DNA of 64,000 bases from Syncephalastrum monosporum B8922 (taxonomy: Eukaryota; Mucoromycota; Mucoromycetes; Mucorales; Syncephalastraceae). A program made the position numbers and the translations under genes. A model generated the notes under the pieces. It was given only the letters and a program-made list of their open reading frames with translations. It searched no databases and had not been told where the DNA came from. Location of the stretch: positions 1 through 64,000 of the forward strand of contig JNEN01001247.1 of NCBI GenBank assembly GCA_000697355.1, in the 5' to 3' direction. Positions 47,542-60,388 of the stretch are shown here, piece after piece (positions within the stretch are counted from its first letter, which is position 1; every line of letters starts with the position of its first letter).

Positions 47542-48903
47542 ATGGAGGAAGCAGCACGGAAGAATTGGGAGCTCGAGAACAACATTACTACGGTCGATCC
47601 TTCGCAGGACCAGATCTACTACTACGACGCAGACAAGAGTAAAGCCGCTATCGCACAGCAGCCCTGGAAGCAAAAGTAATCTCTCTGGCACGCCTCCTCT
47701 TCGTCCCAGCCTCACTCATAATGCCTCTGCAGCCCCAACCATTACAAGCATGTCAAGATCTCGGCCATCGCTCTCATCAAAATGGCATGGCTCTAGCTTC
47801 CGTCACTTGAGATCCCTTGACTCATATGTAGACGCTTGTGCCACTTGTTTATAGGTTATGCATGCGCGATCGGGTGGCAACATTGAGGTTATGGGCCTGA
47901 TGCAGGGCAAGGTGCACGACGATACAATGATTATCATGGATGCGTTTGCACTGCCCGTCGAAGGCACCGAAACACGCGTAAATGCCCAAAGCGAGGCGTA
48001 CGAGTATATGGTCCAGTACATGGAAAAGGCCAAGGAAGTCGGCCGACTTGAGAATGCGATCGGCTGGTACCATTCACACCCGGGCTATGGCTGCTGGCTG
48101 TCCGGCATTGACGTCAACACACAGATGCTCAACCAGCAATATCAGGAACCCTGGGTCGCTGTGGTGGTGAGTGTGACAGAAAGTCGCAGCTCCTCATTTC
48201 TGATTGCTCTCCAATAGATCGACCCGAACCGTACCATGTCGGCTGGCAAGGTCGAGATCGGCGCCTTCCGTACCTATCCTAAAGACTACAAAGCGCCCGA
48301 CGAGGGCCCCTCTCAGTACCAGACGATCCCGCTCAACAAGGTCGAAGACTTTGGTGTCCACGCAAAGCAGTAAGTCCTGGCCATCGGCACGACATGTTTC
48401 ACTCACTCCGCCGCATTCTCTCAATAGATACTACTCGCTCGAGATATCCCACTTCAAGTCTGTCCTTGATACTCAGCTACTGGAAGTCTTGTGGAACAAA
48501 TACTGGGTCAACACTCTATCCCAGTCACCTCTGCTGACCGTAAGTGGGGTTTTCTATTGAAACAAGCACATTGCTCACTCGTTTCCTACGCAGAACCGAG
48601 AGTACTCGCTGCAGCAAATGGCGGATTTAACACAGAAGCTCGAGCAGACCAACGAGGCCATGATGGGCCGGATGGGAGGCTACTATGGTGACCGTAAAAA
48701 GTCAGACGAAAGCCAGCTGAGCCGAGTGACCAAAGATGGGTAAGTGGGGAAAGTCCTACTTGGATCGACAGAAGGGGAGCACTCAAGTCACGTTTTCTAT
48801 GTGTTACTATAGAACCAAGATCACCACCGAAGCTATGAACGGTCTGATGTCGCAAGTATTGAAAGATTTGGTGTTTAACCGCGAGATGCACCGCCAGACA
48901 TAG
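47542..48903 (+). CDS. CSN5: COP9 signalosome subunit 5 (JAMM deneddylase)
   Basis: Seven exons: 47542-47675, 47733-47784, 47855-48166, 48218-48369, 48428-48539, 48594-48739 and 48813-48903, giving 332 residues, the usual size. The MPN domain shows [38 protein letters not shown] sequence and the full JAMM zinc motif [14 protein letters not shown] near residue 134. [15 protein letters not shown] and [12 protein letters not shown] follow. CSN5 removes Nedd8 from cullins and so controls SCF ligases. Intron 2 begins with GC (ATG-GCATGG): no GT exists near the required junction after LIKM. The gene shares a promoter with APN2. Confidence 0.97.
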
Positions 48904-49201
48904 GGAAAGAAGCAGAAAAAAAAATTTTTTTCGTCATTCTTGTTTTTCACATGAAATATACGTGGGAAAACAAAAATAATAGGATGGGCATATTAGATAC
49001 AATTCATCTAACAACAACAGAAGCTGGCTATGTACAATGTTGGGAGATCGGAGGGTGTAGCAGGAAACAGAAGAGATAGAAAAACATGGCATAGAGTAGC
49101 ACACACAGAAAGATAAGTAGTGAGAGAGAAAGAGAAAGAGAGATAGATAACAAGAGCAGATAAAAGATGGTAAACGCTCAGGTAAAAACAGACTGTGGGC
49201 A

Positions 49202-50808
49202 TCAATAGAAACCTCGTGGAGGAGGCTGCCAGGGAGAAATATACGTGTTATTAGCGGCAGCAGCGGCAGCGGCAGCAGCAGCTGCTTGTTGGTGAGCGAA
49301 CGCAGTCTGTTGCGAATCGACGACGGGTGGGCCCGCGGTAGGCATCGAGCCAGGTGCGCTAACGGCCGTCTGGGGCATACCACCGGCGGCAGCGGCAGCA
49401 GCAGCAGCAGCGGCGGCGGCGGCGGCCGCTTGCTGGCTCGTGGTAGCAGGATACGTCGTAGAGGGGTTGGAAGCTTGAGCAACGTTGCTGCTAGTGTTGG
49501 TGGTGGAAGAACTGCTGGTACTGCCTGTACTTTGTCGTTGGGCTTCACGCTCCCGTTTCTGTTTCCGCCATTGCTTTCGCAGTTCCTTGAATTCAGAAGG
49601 CAGTCGTTTCGGGCCCTTTCGGAACAAAAAGGAAAAGCAAAAAGCAGGTCAGTACACATCAACAGGAAATAGAAGAAGCGCAACTGTTTTGCTAGGTGCT
49701 TAATAAGTACACTTACGTGATTCTGCATGGAGACGTGGGCGTTTAGATGGTTGAGGGTCCCGTACGATTTCGCGCATCCGGGATAGTTGCAGTGGTAAAG
49801 ACGCTCGACTTCGTGGTATTTACGCCGGGGTCGCTTTTTATGATTCACACCCGGGAGTGGCACAAAGCTAAACACTTTGCCGTTCGCAGCTGCGTTCTCG
49901 TCGTGGGCCGACATGAGACCACTGATGCTCGGGGTACTTGTCGTGGTCGCAGCGGCGGCAGCGGCGGCAGCAGCAGCCGCAGCCGCAGCAGCGGGAGACA
50001 TGCCGTCCGCACACGACTGGGGTGGCGAGGGGAGGTGGTTGTTTTGGGAGGGAAACACAGGCATAATGTTGGAAGGCACGACGGGTGTGTTCGTAAGTGA
50101 TTGATGGGGGTGGTGCGGCGGATGATGCGGCTGAGGCGGAGGAGGGGGAGGATGGTGATGCTGTTGGTGTTGTTGTTGAGGGTGAGAGTGAGTCATCAAA
50201 TCGCTGCCGCTGCCGCTATAGTACGAGCGTTGCATCGAATAAGCCGCGAAAGACGGATCGGTCGAGTAGTCCATAACGGATGAAGCGACAGAGGGCGGGC
50301 GATCGACAAGATAACCGCCGCTACCTGGTGGACGAGGTGAGTTGGTAGCCGCGGCAGCCGCGGCAGCGTCCTGGTGCGCGTGGGACAAGACAGTGTGGCG
50401 GTTGGAAGAAGCAGCGGCTGCTGCTGCGGCCGCAGCGGCCGCGGCGGCAGACGAAGGTGAAGCAGATGTGGAGGAGGTAGTGGATGCCGTTGACGAGGGT
50501 AGCAGCTGAGACAAGGGAGGAAGGGAAGGGGTGGGCAGGCCTGCAGCCACCGCTTCCGCCTCGGCAGCAGCTGCTGCTGCCATAGCTGGATTTGCGGTCG
50601 AGTAACGCAGAGACGTGTATGACTTTTGATAGGCATAGGGATCGGCGGCCGAAAGTGCTGACGACGGTTGGAACGAGATCGCCGTCTGTTGCTGCTGCTG
50701 TTGCTGCTGATGTGTGGGTTGATGATGGTGCTGAGGCGTTCTCTGCTGTTGCTGTTGTGGGTAGAGCATCGCTGGGTGGCCACCGTCTTGCATAGAAGAG
50801 GAGACCAT
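49202..50808 (-). CDS. C2H2 zinc-finger transcription factor, poly-Ala/Gln rich
   Basis: Two exons, 49717-50808 and 49202-49615, giving 501 residues. One atypical finger reads YHCNYPGCAKSYGTLNHLNAH...H (C-x4-C-x12-H-x5-H), preceded by KKRPRRKYHEVERL and followed by GPKRLPSEFKELRKQW and a basic stretch. The intron falls exactly after the last zinc-binding His. Everything else is low complexity: poly-Gln near the start, at least five Ala runs of 8-15, His/Pro runs and Ser/Thr tracts. The KxxRPRRKYxEVER...GPKR frame around the finger looks like a conserved fungal transcription-factor family, but I cannot name it. It is probably nuclear. Convergent with CSN5. Confidence 0.87.
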
Positions 50809-52061
50809 GGTGATGATCAGGTAACTGTGTACAAAAAAAAAGAAAAAAAAAGAGGAAAGAAAGGGAAATAGGGGGGGAGGGGTTATATAAAACGGGGAAA
50901 AAGAGAGTGTATATCAGAGGGCCGCAATATAAGAAAGAGTGATAAAGAGAGCTGTTCTCTGCGGGTGTTTGTGCGTGTGTGTGTGTGTGTATGTTGGAGG
51001 CGAAAAAGAAGCAGAATTTCGAGTTTGGAATTTTGCAGAAAAAAGAGGGCATGAAACCAAGTTTGCCCTTTTTAAGGTTGGTCTATTTGGCTAGGGCGCC
51101 CTTCATAAACCCAGGATCCAATGATATGTGGACACTGATGATCTCTCTTGACCCGCAACGCAGATCTCTTGTCACCCTGTCTCACTTGTACGTTTTGGCT
51201 GCATTCACTCACTAAGTCAAGCAAAGCTACCTTTTCAAGCATAGAGCCACCCACCTTAATTATTTTCTTGGCATTTCACCATTTGGTACCTTGTGTTCAT
51301 GTCTATATCCGAGAAACTTTAAATCAATTTTTTGCAATCGTCATGGCGTCGATCCCTTGCCTTGGGTTACTGAATAAAAAAAGGATCGACGTGAGATTAA
51401 TAAAGCTAGTGCAATTTTTACTCGTTTACGCTCCATCGCACAGGATGATACACACATACACATTCACCCTAACATCGTGCACAGAGCTCTGCGCATCAAA
51501 CTTAAAAAAAGCGCCATCCTTTCCGCTCTCAAGTGCATACACGACACAAAACAGATGTTGCTTTTTGCACGTAGCCCGTCCCCATCGCACTCCTCGCACG
51601 AGCAGGCCAATTAAAAAAGGGATGTGCTCCACAGTGCTGAATCTATTTTGTTTTCCCGCCAAGAAAAGAAGTGATGTACCCTCGCATTTGCAACTCCTGG
51701 ACCAGAGTGCTTGTCTCTCCGACTTGAATTCCGATTACTTCCCACCACTCATGGTCGATCTTCTCTAATTGCATGCGATATTTATTTACCAATCAGCGAG
51801 ACTTCTTCAAAACAAGGTTTGGACAGCCCCTCAGAGCAAACGCTCTATAAATTGTAACACGCAAAACATCAGCTGGATAATAAATGTGTGATGAATGAAA
51901 AATGTATTCGATGCGTGCGAAAAGAAAAAAAGATAAACAGGATGAGAGTGAAATGCATGTTTTTAATATGAAAATGCCATAGGATATCATATGCAAACAG
52001 AAGAAAAGTGCTGAGAATGAGTGGAGAAGAAACATAAGAAAAAAAATGAGAAATAATGCAA
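50809..52061. other. Long upstream region of the C2H2 gene
   Basis: Purine-rich sequence on the plus strand next to the C2H2 start and a (GT)n run near 50975-50990. A 206-codon plus-strand ORF (51148-51768) looks accidental. Nothing else recognised. Confidence 0.55.
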
Positions 52062-52946
52062 TCAGAAGGAAGCAGGGTTTTCCTGGGTTAACGCAGAGGC
52101 GGTGTATTGGTGCGTAGTAAGCAGGTTATCTGCGTTGATGGGAGCGGATGTTTTCAGTTGTGCCATGTCGACCGCTGCTGCAGCGGGAGCGGCGATAGCA
52201 ATGTCGGGCTCAGACATTGCGGCGGGGGATGTGGAAGAGTTCATAGCAGACACGGCGATAGAAGTAGGAATGGCGGTCGTAGTGGTGTTCGTATCAATGG
52301 CAATATTCGTCGTAGGATGAGAAGCGATAGTAGAGGTGGTAGAAGTGGTTGAGATGGCGGTGGACGTAGTGCTAGGTGTGATAGGAGATGCATCGGCGGA
52401 AAGACTCTGAGCCAGCAAAGTCTCGTTGACATGTAAGAGAGATTGGATGTAATCAGGAGAAGGGCCAGTGGGGCTAATGGCAGTATGATGCAGTAGCCGT
52501 TCCATAGGGTGGTGTGGGACGGGCTGTCCGGGCGTAGGTGGCATGTTGGGAGACAGTGGTGTAGGTAAAGGGTCATGTTGCACGAGGCAATCGGGGGAGA
52601 CGACAACGTCGTCAGGTGTATGTGGTAGTGACGCGGGTGTGGTTGCTGGCACAGATACGGTTGTGTCGCTGCCATTGCTCGCGAGATCGAACGATCCAAG
52701 CCAGCCAATTCCTGCTCCACTGTAAATGGAAAAGAAGTGACGAAGGTAAGTAACTAGATGGAACCAATTCTGAATGAGTGCGACAACATTGGTGTTGTCC
52801 ATTCAAACAAGAAAAAACGCGAATGAGAAATGTAACTACCTTTCCTCCCATTCCTGGCCCATCTTCTTCATGACCTGTTCGAGGTGCTCGCGCTGCCGTT
52901 CCAGCTCTTCCAGGCTCTGGTCATAATCTGAAAGCGACTTCTCCAT
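52062..52946 (-). CDS. Coiled-coil protein with Ser/Thr/Ala-rich tail, unknown
   Basis: Two exons, 52840-52946 and 52062-52719, giving 254 residues. Exon 1 is a short, strongly heptad-like helix (MEKSLSDYDQSLEELERQ, then HLEQVMKKMGQEWEES). Exon 2 begins SGAGIGWLGSFDLAS and continues as a Pro/Thr/Ser/Ala-rich disordered region with TPLSPNMPPTPGQP, ending LTQENPASF. The splice junction (AG|T) joins the two in frame with GTAGTT and TTACAG. Such a helix plus a disordered tail resembles a transcription regulator or adaptor, but no family is recognised. It is next to the C2H2 gene in the same orientation. Confidence 0.65.
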
Positions 52947-55900
52947 GCGAAGAGTGGGAACTGGGGGTTAAAGAGGGCCAGGTGGACCGGTAATTTCTTT
53001 ACTTTTATTGTTTTTCAGGGCCCGTCCACACATACTCACACACGCACAAAGGACCACACACCGCATTTCCACCAAACAAGGTGTATCCCCACCCCCCAAT
53101 CAAGGCCCCATTGTCAACTTGAATTCCTATTCGTCCACACTTTGCCAAAAGCAAATTTTTTTGGGCGTTTCACAGGGCGCCCGCGCCACGGGTTTCCCAT
53201 TTTCCTTCTGGGGCCTTCTCAGCCACTCACCCTCCCATCATATCAATGTGCTACACACAAGAACACCACAGACGAACAGTGCAAACACGACAGGGCAACC
53301 AGCTGCCTTTTCCTTCGATGGCATTCCTTCTTGCTCATAGCATTTAAGGTTACCACTGCCCTGATGGGCCCTCTCAAGGTTCATCGGCCGCACTTTTTGG
53401 GAGGGGAAACAAGCCATTTCTTTGCTCCCATCCATTGGCAAAGTAAATGCCTATAAATTTCAGACACACGCACACTTGAAAATAAGGTGCTTTATCTCGA
53501 TATAAACGCCGCTTCAATCCCCATCTCGGACTTCTTTGACATTCAGGAAGTGTATCCAATGTTGAAAACAGCCATTCGTTTCCCCCTATGCTTTTTGAAC
53601 AGTAAATAACACCTCTACGCATGTAGTCGCATGCTGATGCATGCATATTTTCGCACGCAAAGGTGCACTGGGATACGCGAATTTGCTTCCATCCGATTTG
53701 GAGGGAAAAGACTTTTTCTATGTTTCTCCGCTGCAGCTGACCAATCAATGGCAGCACTGATCCTTGCTTGATTTAGTAGTATCCTTTTGCCGCTGCTTAA
53801 CACGAATCCGGTTTTTACTGCTTCGCATAAACCAAGTCTAAATCAAGAGTTGAACTTCGATATGCTTACATGTAGTTTTGTGTACACTCTTGGTAATAGA
53901 AACTTTTATATGCAAAGTATGTGTTCATGATACTGTACGTAACGCATGGAAAAATAAGACCTTTCACTCGAGTGCCGCACGAGAGTCCTATTGAATTGGA
54001 TGTACGACTCTCCAGAGCGTCCCACAAACTCGTTACCCGGCACAGCTCGCCTAATCTGGAAAAATGTGTGCATGACAAGGCAAACCAGGCCGGTTAGAGA
54101 AGCAACTGCTTACACTCCATTGGTGTGATTATGAAAACCTGTCTTGCGGATGGTCATGTACGCGCAATCACAGAGATTCAACCATCCAGATAGAAGCTTT
54201 AAGATTGTTCTACTACGCCCAATTTTTAGCTCACAAAGAATAATAGGGCACATGCTTGCATCTTCTCATACTATAAATCGAGGAGTTGCACGTCGAGTGC
54301 GTTCCAGAGCATTCTTGTATTTATTTGCTACATCGTGCTGCATGTGATCTGCAGCATCGTCCATGTAACATTCCTTTATTATTTTCGAGCAAGCAGTACT
54401 TTTTGACAAATTAAATTTCTTCTTCTACATAGCGGCGAGTACGAACACCAATTGAATTCATCCATGGCGAAGGTGACACCTGTCCAGTAAGTCAGGGATA
54501 CACACGCCTCCTTGGCCCCACCCCCCCCACCCGCTGTGCACGCATCTGCGATCCGCGAGCACCCGATTGATCCGCTGCGGTGTGTTTCCGCTCTAGAGCT
54601 TCGGATCAACTTGAAGGGTAGCAGTGGTTCTTCATGTAATTGAAGTATCATGATAGTTTTGCAGTGGTCTGCTATATACACAAATGTAATCACGAATGAA
54701 AAATAATACTAGAAAACCGCGGCGAACCATGGCTTATTAGGAGGCTAAATAACAATTACTAGATAGTGGTTGCTCGTGCATCTTCTGGCTGTTGTTTCGA
54801 TTGACTTTGGTTTGCGGTATTTCATCGATCGTCTATATGAAAAAATTGTGCGTCTTTAGTATGTACAATAGGATATCATCGTTTTAGCATATGTAATCGA
54901 ACACTTAAAAACACGGTTTTGACTTTGCTTCGGATGGTTTTATTGCCATACGAGATGGATACATAGTGGAAGAATTCCAAACCTTGGGTTATTTGTGTGC
55001 TTAGCAGCGCCAATAATGAGTAGGGATCGTTGTGAGCGCTGGTGTAACAGATGCGGTAATTCTTTTGATTATTGCTTTACATACGTCCAAATGAAGCTTT
55101 TTTCTTTCATATGAGATACAAAGCGCGCATTATGCGCACGTCAGTATATGCGTGATTCGATCTATTATATTTGCTGATAGTAGCGAACAATGGAACGTAC
55201 GTCGATGATTGATTGAGCCCATTGGGCTTGTTGGTCAATTTTTCAGCCTAGCGCATGAGCACCGTACATCCACCACCAGACATACCTTTCGGTTTATCAA
55301 GAGCCCGACTGTACATAGAGAGTCCCTCGATATGTAACACAAGGAGAAAATTATAAGTATAATAAATAGCCATGGCCTTTCTTCCGCAAAACACGGTGTC
55401 TAAAAATAACATATGATTATTCTCCATAAGCTTCTATCCTGGCCAAATTGATGAATGATGGGCTGTCCCCGTTGCGCCGTTTGCCGCGAAAGATCAATCT
55501 TTTTGAGAAGGCTGTCGATAAATCGGTTTCTGAGATCAATTTATTTATTCAATGTTTGAACGCTTGAATGTCTATCCTTTGTTCCGCGCTCTTGGAATCA
55601 GACAACTACTTCGATATCAGTATTTACCAAAAATCGTTTGTACACCGGATGAACACCATACTTCTGTTTAGCGGCGCTCTTTAATGGTGTCCGCGTTCGA
55701 ATTGAAAGTCATATTGATAAATCGGCTCAACAGGATATTAACTTTTGACAGGAGACCAAAGTCCTTCATTTCAATCCTCCGACAGGATATAAGCCCATAA
55801 TGGTCTGGTGTTTGTTCGTTAAAAAGGTGTTGGATACATACGAAGACTTACATTGCTAATAAATTGCATATTTCAGAAGAGTCCTACAAAGCTTAGCTTC

Positions 55901-57088
55901 GCACGTTATGCTAGCAGCCTGGCGTGCGGCAATATGCTAGTATATCTCACATTTCTTGCAGCTTCGGCAGATAATGTCACAACGATATAGGATCCTAGGA
56001 AACGAGAAAGCTTAGTCAGCTAGCAATTTTCGACAAGCAAAAATGCAACATCCAAACTGTGAAGTACGATGTTTGACTCAGAGCTGTTTCATATCTTTAT
56101 GTCATTCTTACTCTGCAGAGGGATTACACTAGAGGGGCTACCAGAGAAAAAAAATTGCAGGTGGATGCGCGGCCGACGAGGCTGAAGTAGCAGTATTTGT
56201 CTTCAAGCTGTGTGGCGCTGGTCCGCACAAAGACAAAAAGTTTCGTTACCGGCGCTCTTCGATCTCCAGGGGTACTCTGATACGAAGCACTGCATTATTA
56301 GCCTCGCACTGAAAAACAATACAGCGCCGACTTGGCAAATAATGATTATTATGCATCATGCATATCAGGAAATGATACTTGATCATCCGTCTGTCAAGGT
56401 ATTATGCTCCTACTTACTGCACATGTAGCGCCTGTAAGAAAGCTCTTCATTTGTCATAGCTAGATAAAGTAAGCAGAAAACGGGACATTTTACTGGAAAA
56501 GCCTGTCCAACATACCTTTTTCAGGGAATACATTTCCATGGCAGATATAAGACTAATACGTATACACCTGCTCCTCGGTATCGCCAGAATGGCGCAAGTA
56601 GGCTGGTTACGAAATCGACTATCCCTTGTATTATGGGGATATTATGTTAAAAAGGCAGGCGTCACCTTATGTCATCATACTGCCACACACGGTCCCCTTC
56701 GGCTTGCCGCTTATAACGCCAATGAAGATCTCACCTGCAAAATCGGAAGGCAGGATAGTGAACTCTACATTAGATCTACGCTGCTTTTTTTTTGCGCTCC
56801 ATATAGCCAAGGCTTTCGCAGTGTCTCGTGTCGCGTGATCGTAATATGCCGTCTTTCCTGCCATAAAGCATGTCTCTTAATTACGCTATACTATTCTTCA
56901 AGGCTACCATTCATGGGACTCTTGTCTAAAAAATAGTAACATACTCCACAGCGCATTTTTGATATCGTGAAGAAATAAGGCATGGAAGTGACGCATCGAG
57001 TCGGCCTAGAAGAGGGGCGATCTTCCTTTACTGCTCTTTTCATTCCTCCTTATTCCTGCTGTACACCCTTCATTAATACAAGAGACAC
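52947..57088. other. 4.1-kb gene-poor region
   Basis: The largest spacer in the window. A few ORFs of 60-132 codons occur on both strands (for example 56538-56936 + and 56667-56864 -, overlapping each other) with no recognisable domain. I saw no tRNA, rRNA, long terminal repeat or tandem array. The last ~150 bases are presumably the RING gene promoter. Confidence 0.5.
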
Positions 57089-58627
57089 ATGCTATTCTTT
57101 TATCTCTGTTGGTACTCCTGTATACTATCCCTGTTCATCGGTGGCAGTGACTGGTTTGTGAAGGGACAGCAGCTGGTCTTGTCCCAGTTTGTGGTATCTG
57201 TCAACTATATTACCAAAGAGTGGTACGAAGATCAAAATGTACCCCATCATGACTGGCGTGAGTCGGTGACTCCTCTCTTGCCCTTTCAGCAAAACTGGGA
57301 TGTATGTATGTGAGTGCAGCAACCAAGGTCGATCAATTCTCAACATGTGTCAGGGCTATCTTGTGTACTTGCACACGGCATGCCCGAATAGTATCTCGGC
57401 GTCCAATTTTGCGAGCATTAACAACCGTACATCATTCCCAGAGCAAATGACAGAAGACGAAGAGCTTCTCCAGAATTTGCCACGGATTGGCCTCATCTCT
57501 CGTGGCGACGACTGCTCGTGGTCATCCAAAGTCGAGCACGCCAAGTCGATTGCCCAATCTTTCAATATGACACTCCACGGCATTGTGCTATTCGATAACC
57601 AGACTGACCCACCACCCCCGGTCACGTCCCTGAGCTTTGATGAAAACGACTTGGTGCCTGAGCTCATTGACATCCCTGTGATTTTTGTCAACCAGACGAC
57701 GGGCCAGGCGCTTGTGTCGTCCGTTTACAATACGGCGTCCGTGATCAATGTCAACGCAAGTCAGCAGAATACCGCTGCTCTCTCTCGGGCCCTCGTGTTT
57801 CATGAGGAGATACCAGGAGGTGGGCCTGCGGGCGGAGGAGAGCTCCTGCGTGAAGAACAAGAGAAGGATCGATGGATTTTTGTGGCGCAGTGGGTGATTA
57901 ACGTGATTGCTGCCATGTTGGTTATCTCCCTTGTTGCCTATGTCTGTCAGCGATACAAGCGCCGTCAGCAACAGCGTCAGCAGCAGCAACAGCAGCTAGG
58001 CAGGCCCTCAATGGCACGAGCGTCGACGTCGTCTATGGTCGACTCTATGAGCAGCAGTTTCTTGACCATCATGCGTCGCCGTCACGGAAGTCTGTCGGGC
58101 GAGCAGCCCGACGAGGGAAGCGGGCTTGGGGCCCAGCAGCTGGAGCAGCTTTATCCCCGGATGATATACGACCCACTTCTCATACGGAATGCCACCTGCG
58201 CAATCTGTTTGGACGATTTTTTGGCTCATGGATCGAGCGCAAAACAGACTATCAAGGTGGTGCGCCGGCTTGGATGTGGACATGGTTTTTGTGCGCCCTG
58301 TATAGGTAATGATCGTTTCTCACAGAAAAGGCTTAATTAGTTTAACCTGGTACTCGTCCCACCGGTGCAGATCCATGGCTCGGTAGAAAATCGCGGTGCT
58401 GTCCTTTGTGCAAGCACGACTGTACGCATGAGCCCTCGGCTGAGCCCAGCCTCATGTTTCCATTGCCGACAGCGCACAGCAGTCGAGTGCAACTCCAACG
58501 GCGCGGGTCCACGCCATCGTCTTTCCATATGAACATGACACATCCATCCACCGAAAGTATCCACAGCGAGGCCACTGCAAGGTGTGCTCGCTCGGCATCC
58601 TGTCCCGCCTCTTACATGCAGTCCTAA
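57089..58627 (+). CDS. Membrane RING-H2 ubiquitin ligase with lumenal domain
   Basis: Three exons: 57089-57301, 57354-58305 and 58371-58627, giving 473 residues. A signal peptide or anchor lies at the start (MLFFYLCWYSCILSLFIGG). A ~170-residue lumenal region with several Asn-x-Thr sites follows and resembles a PA domain. A transmembrane span (FVAQWVINVIAAMLVISLVA) sits near 248-270, then a Gln/Arg run. The RING-H2 finger starts CAICLDDF near 353 and continues RRLGCGHGFCAPCIDPWL...CCPLC, completed across intron 2. PA-TM-RING proteins ubiquitinate membrane cargo in the endosome/vacuole system. The PA assignment is by layout rather than clear motif. Confidence 0.88.
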
Positions 58628-58681
58628 ATAACATAGTATCTCTAGTCCTTTAAAGACGTTTTCTTTCGATCCTATTTTTCT

Positions 58682-59338
58682 TTATGTACTTGCTACACGT
58701 AAAACACGAATACATGCATCAATTGTATCGCTCGTCTCGCCAATGGCCTGGCAACATGCCTCAAAGTTGCGCGTCCAACTCTTATCAGGCAAAGCAATGT
58801 CAGCCAGCGACTTGAACAAGATGAGGGCCATCATATACGCCTGGGTGGTATCGAGGACGACCATGGATGCATCGGCGTAGCGGAAGGTCTGCATGATATC
58901 CATCAGGTCCTTTTCGAGAGCCGCCTCAACGCCGATCTGGGCTCGTACCAGAGCGTACCTAATGAGAAACCTGTCAGCAAGTTTATCGTCCGTGTGCATT
59001 ACAAGGGGCTTACGATTCTAGTATGCGTTCACTGAAAATCTGGCCACGCATCAGTGCCGCTTCGTCTGGCACGTCCTCGTCCTGGATAAGTTCTCGCACA
59101 TCGACGTACGTTTGCTGTTGGAGGGCCTCAAAATAGCGACGGGTGGCGCGCGTCGTCAATCGATCAGTCATGGTCCATATCTTGCCAAACATAGACATCT
59201 CCGGTCGATTGCTCTTCTTTTTCTTCTTGGGTTTGGAAGGTGCACTGGGGACCCCAACTTTGACGTTCTTGACGGTCTTTTCTGTCGTTTCATCCTTCGT
59301 TTGTTCTTTGAGAGGAGTAGACACTTCTGCAAGGTTGG

Positions 59339-59374
<36 letters not shown>

Positions 59375-60388
59375 AGGACGAGGGTTTTAGAGATGAAGAG
59401 GAGGGTTGTGGTTGTGGCTGTGGTGGAGAGACAGACTCTTCTGCTTTTTTGGTGGTCGCAGCGAGTTCCTCTGGTTGGGCTGTGTCGAGGTTCAACTCCT
59501 TGAGCATCATCATGGTTTCCATGGCATCGTCCAGCAACGCCTCTTCATCCTGTTCGTCCTCTTGCGCAGCTTCCGGTTCCGTTATGGTCTGTTCTGGCTG
59601 CTTCAAGACCAAGGTGCTGGGCTGATTCGGTTTTGTTTCGATCTTGTAGCCCTCAATGGCATCATGCTGAGCCTTGAAGGTCGGTGTGGTTTCTGTCGCA
59701 AGCGTCGTAGGATTCTCAAAGATCTGGATGTCGTCTGTCCCCTGGTTCGGGACGTTGGATAAGAGCTGCTGGACGTAGTCCTGGCGAATGGTATGAAGCG
59801 GCCTCTTGGAACTGTTCTTTTGTGTCTGCTCGGATAACACCTGACTAAATGATCCCATTGTGATAGGCATGAGCAAATGTATCTCGAAATAGAAACACAC
59901 GTATGCGGAACTTACTTCAGGTTCTGTGAAAGTAGAACGATATGAATGCGAGGCGTGATGGACAGATCGCGGACCCAGACAGGATCTTCCGAGAGTTGCA
60001 TCCGAAAGTATTTTGATTTCTGTAGACACTCGTCCGAGCAGAACGAGGCCAGTTCGGATTGATCATAGACCTTGCGCTGCGACAATGAGATGCGATAGCG
60101 CGGCTGATCCTTGAGGGGTTTGCGCCCACAGAGCGGGTAGCCGCACCAATCTTGCACGGCCCGCTCCTCGACAATCTCATCGTACGTGGCGGGTTGCAGG
60201 TAAGCGGCGGCCTGTCGCAGCAGTGCGACCGAGACTTTCGGCTGCGTAAAGACCTTTTCTTGCCACGAAAACACGAGCTCCTGCGTCCGCTGACGCTGTC
60301 GGGCGTTGTCCTTTATCAGACGTTGCTTTGCGTTGAGGGGTGGCTTCTTAGGTGCCAGTAGTTTGTGGGTCGTGGGTATCGTCGTCAT
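58682..60388 (-). CDS. RTR1: RNA polymerase II CTD phosphatase Rtr1/RPAP2
   Basis: Three exons: 59916-60388, 59014-59844 and 58682-58958, giving 526 residues. The N-terminal domain has the family zinc-binding pattern: WCGYPLCGRKP, then YRISLSQRKVYD and FCSDECLQKSKYF, followed by QLSEDPVWVRD. Rtr1/RPAP2 removes Ser5 phosphate from the RNA polymerase II C-terminal domain and helps import the polymerase. The middle is acidic and low complexity with Ala, Pro-Gln and Lys runs. The last ~150 residues form a helical domain (MFGKIWTMTDRLTTRATRRY...) that also occurs in larger RPAP2 proteins. The stop lies only 54 bp from that of the convergent RING gene. Confidence 0.94.

Noticed and set aside
51148..51768. 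206-codon plus-strand ORF upstream of the C2H2 gene
   Set aside because: No domain, composition like translated spacer, overlaps an ORF on the other strand and has no supporting splice or promoter signals.
56538..56936. Overlapping ORFs on both strands (132 and 65 codons)
   Set aside because: Neither shows a family signature; at most a decayed gene fragment.
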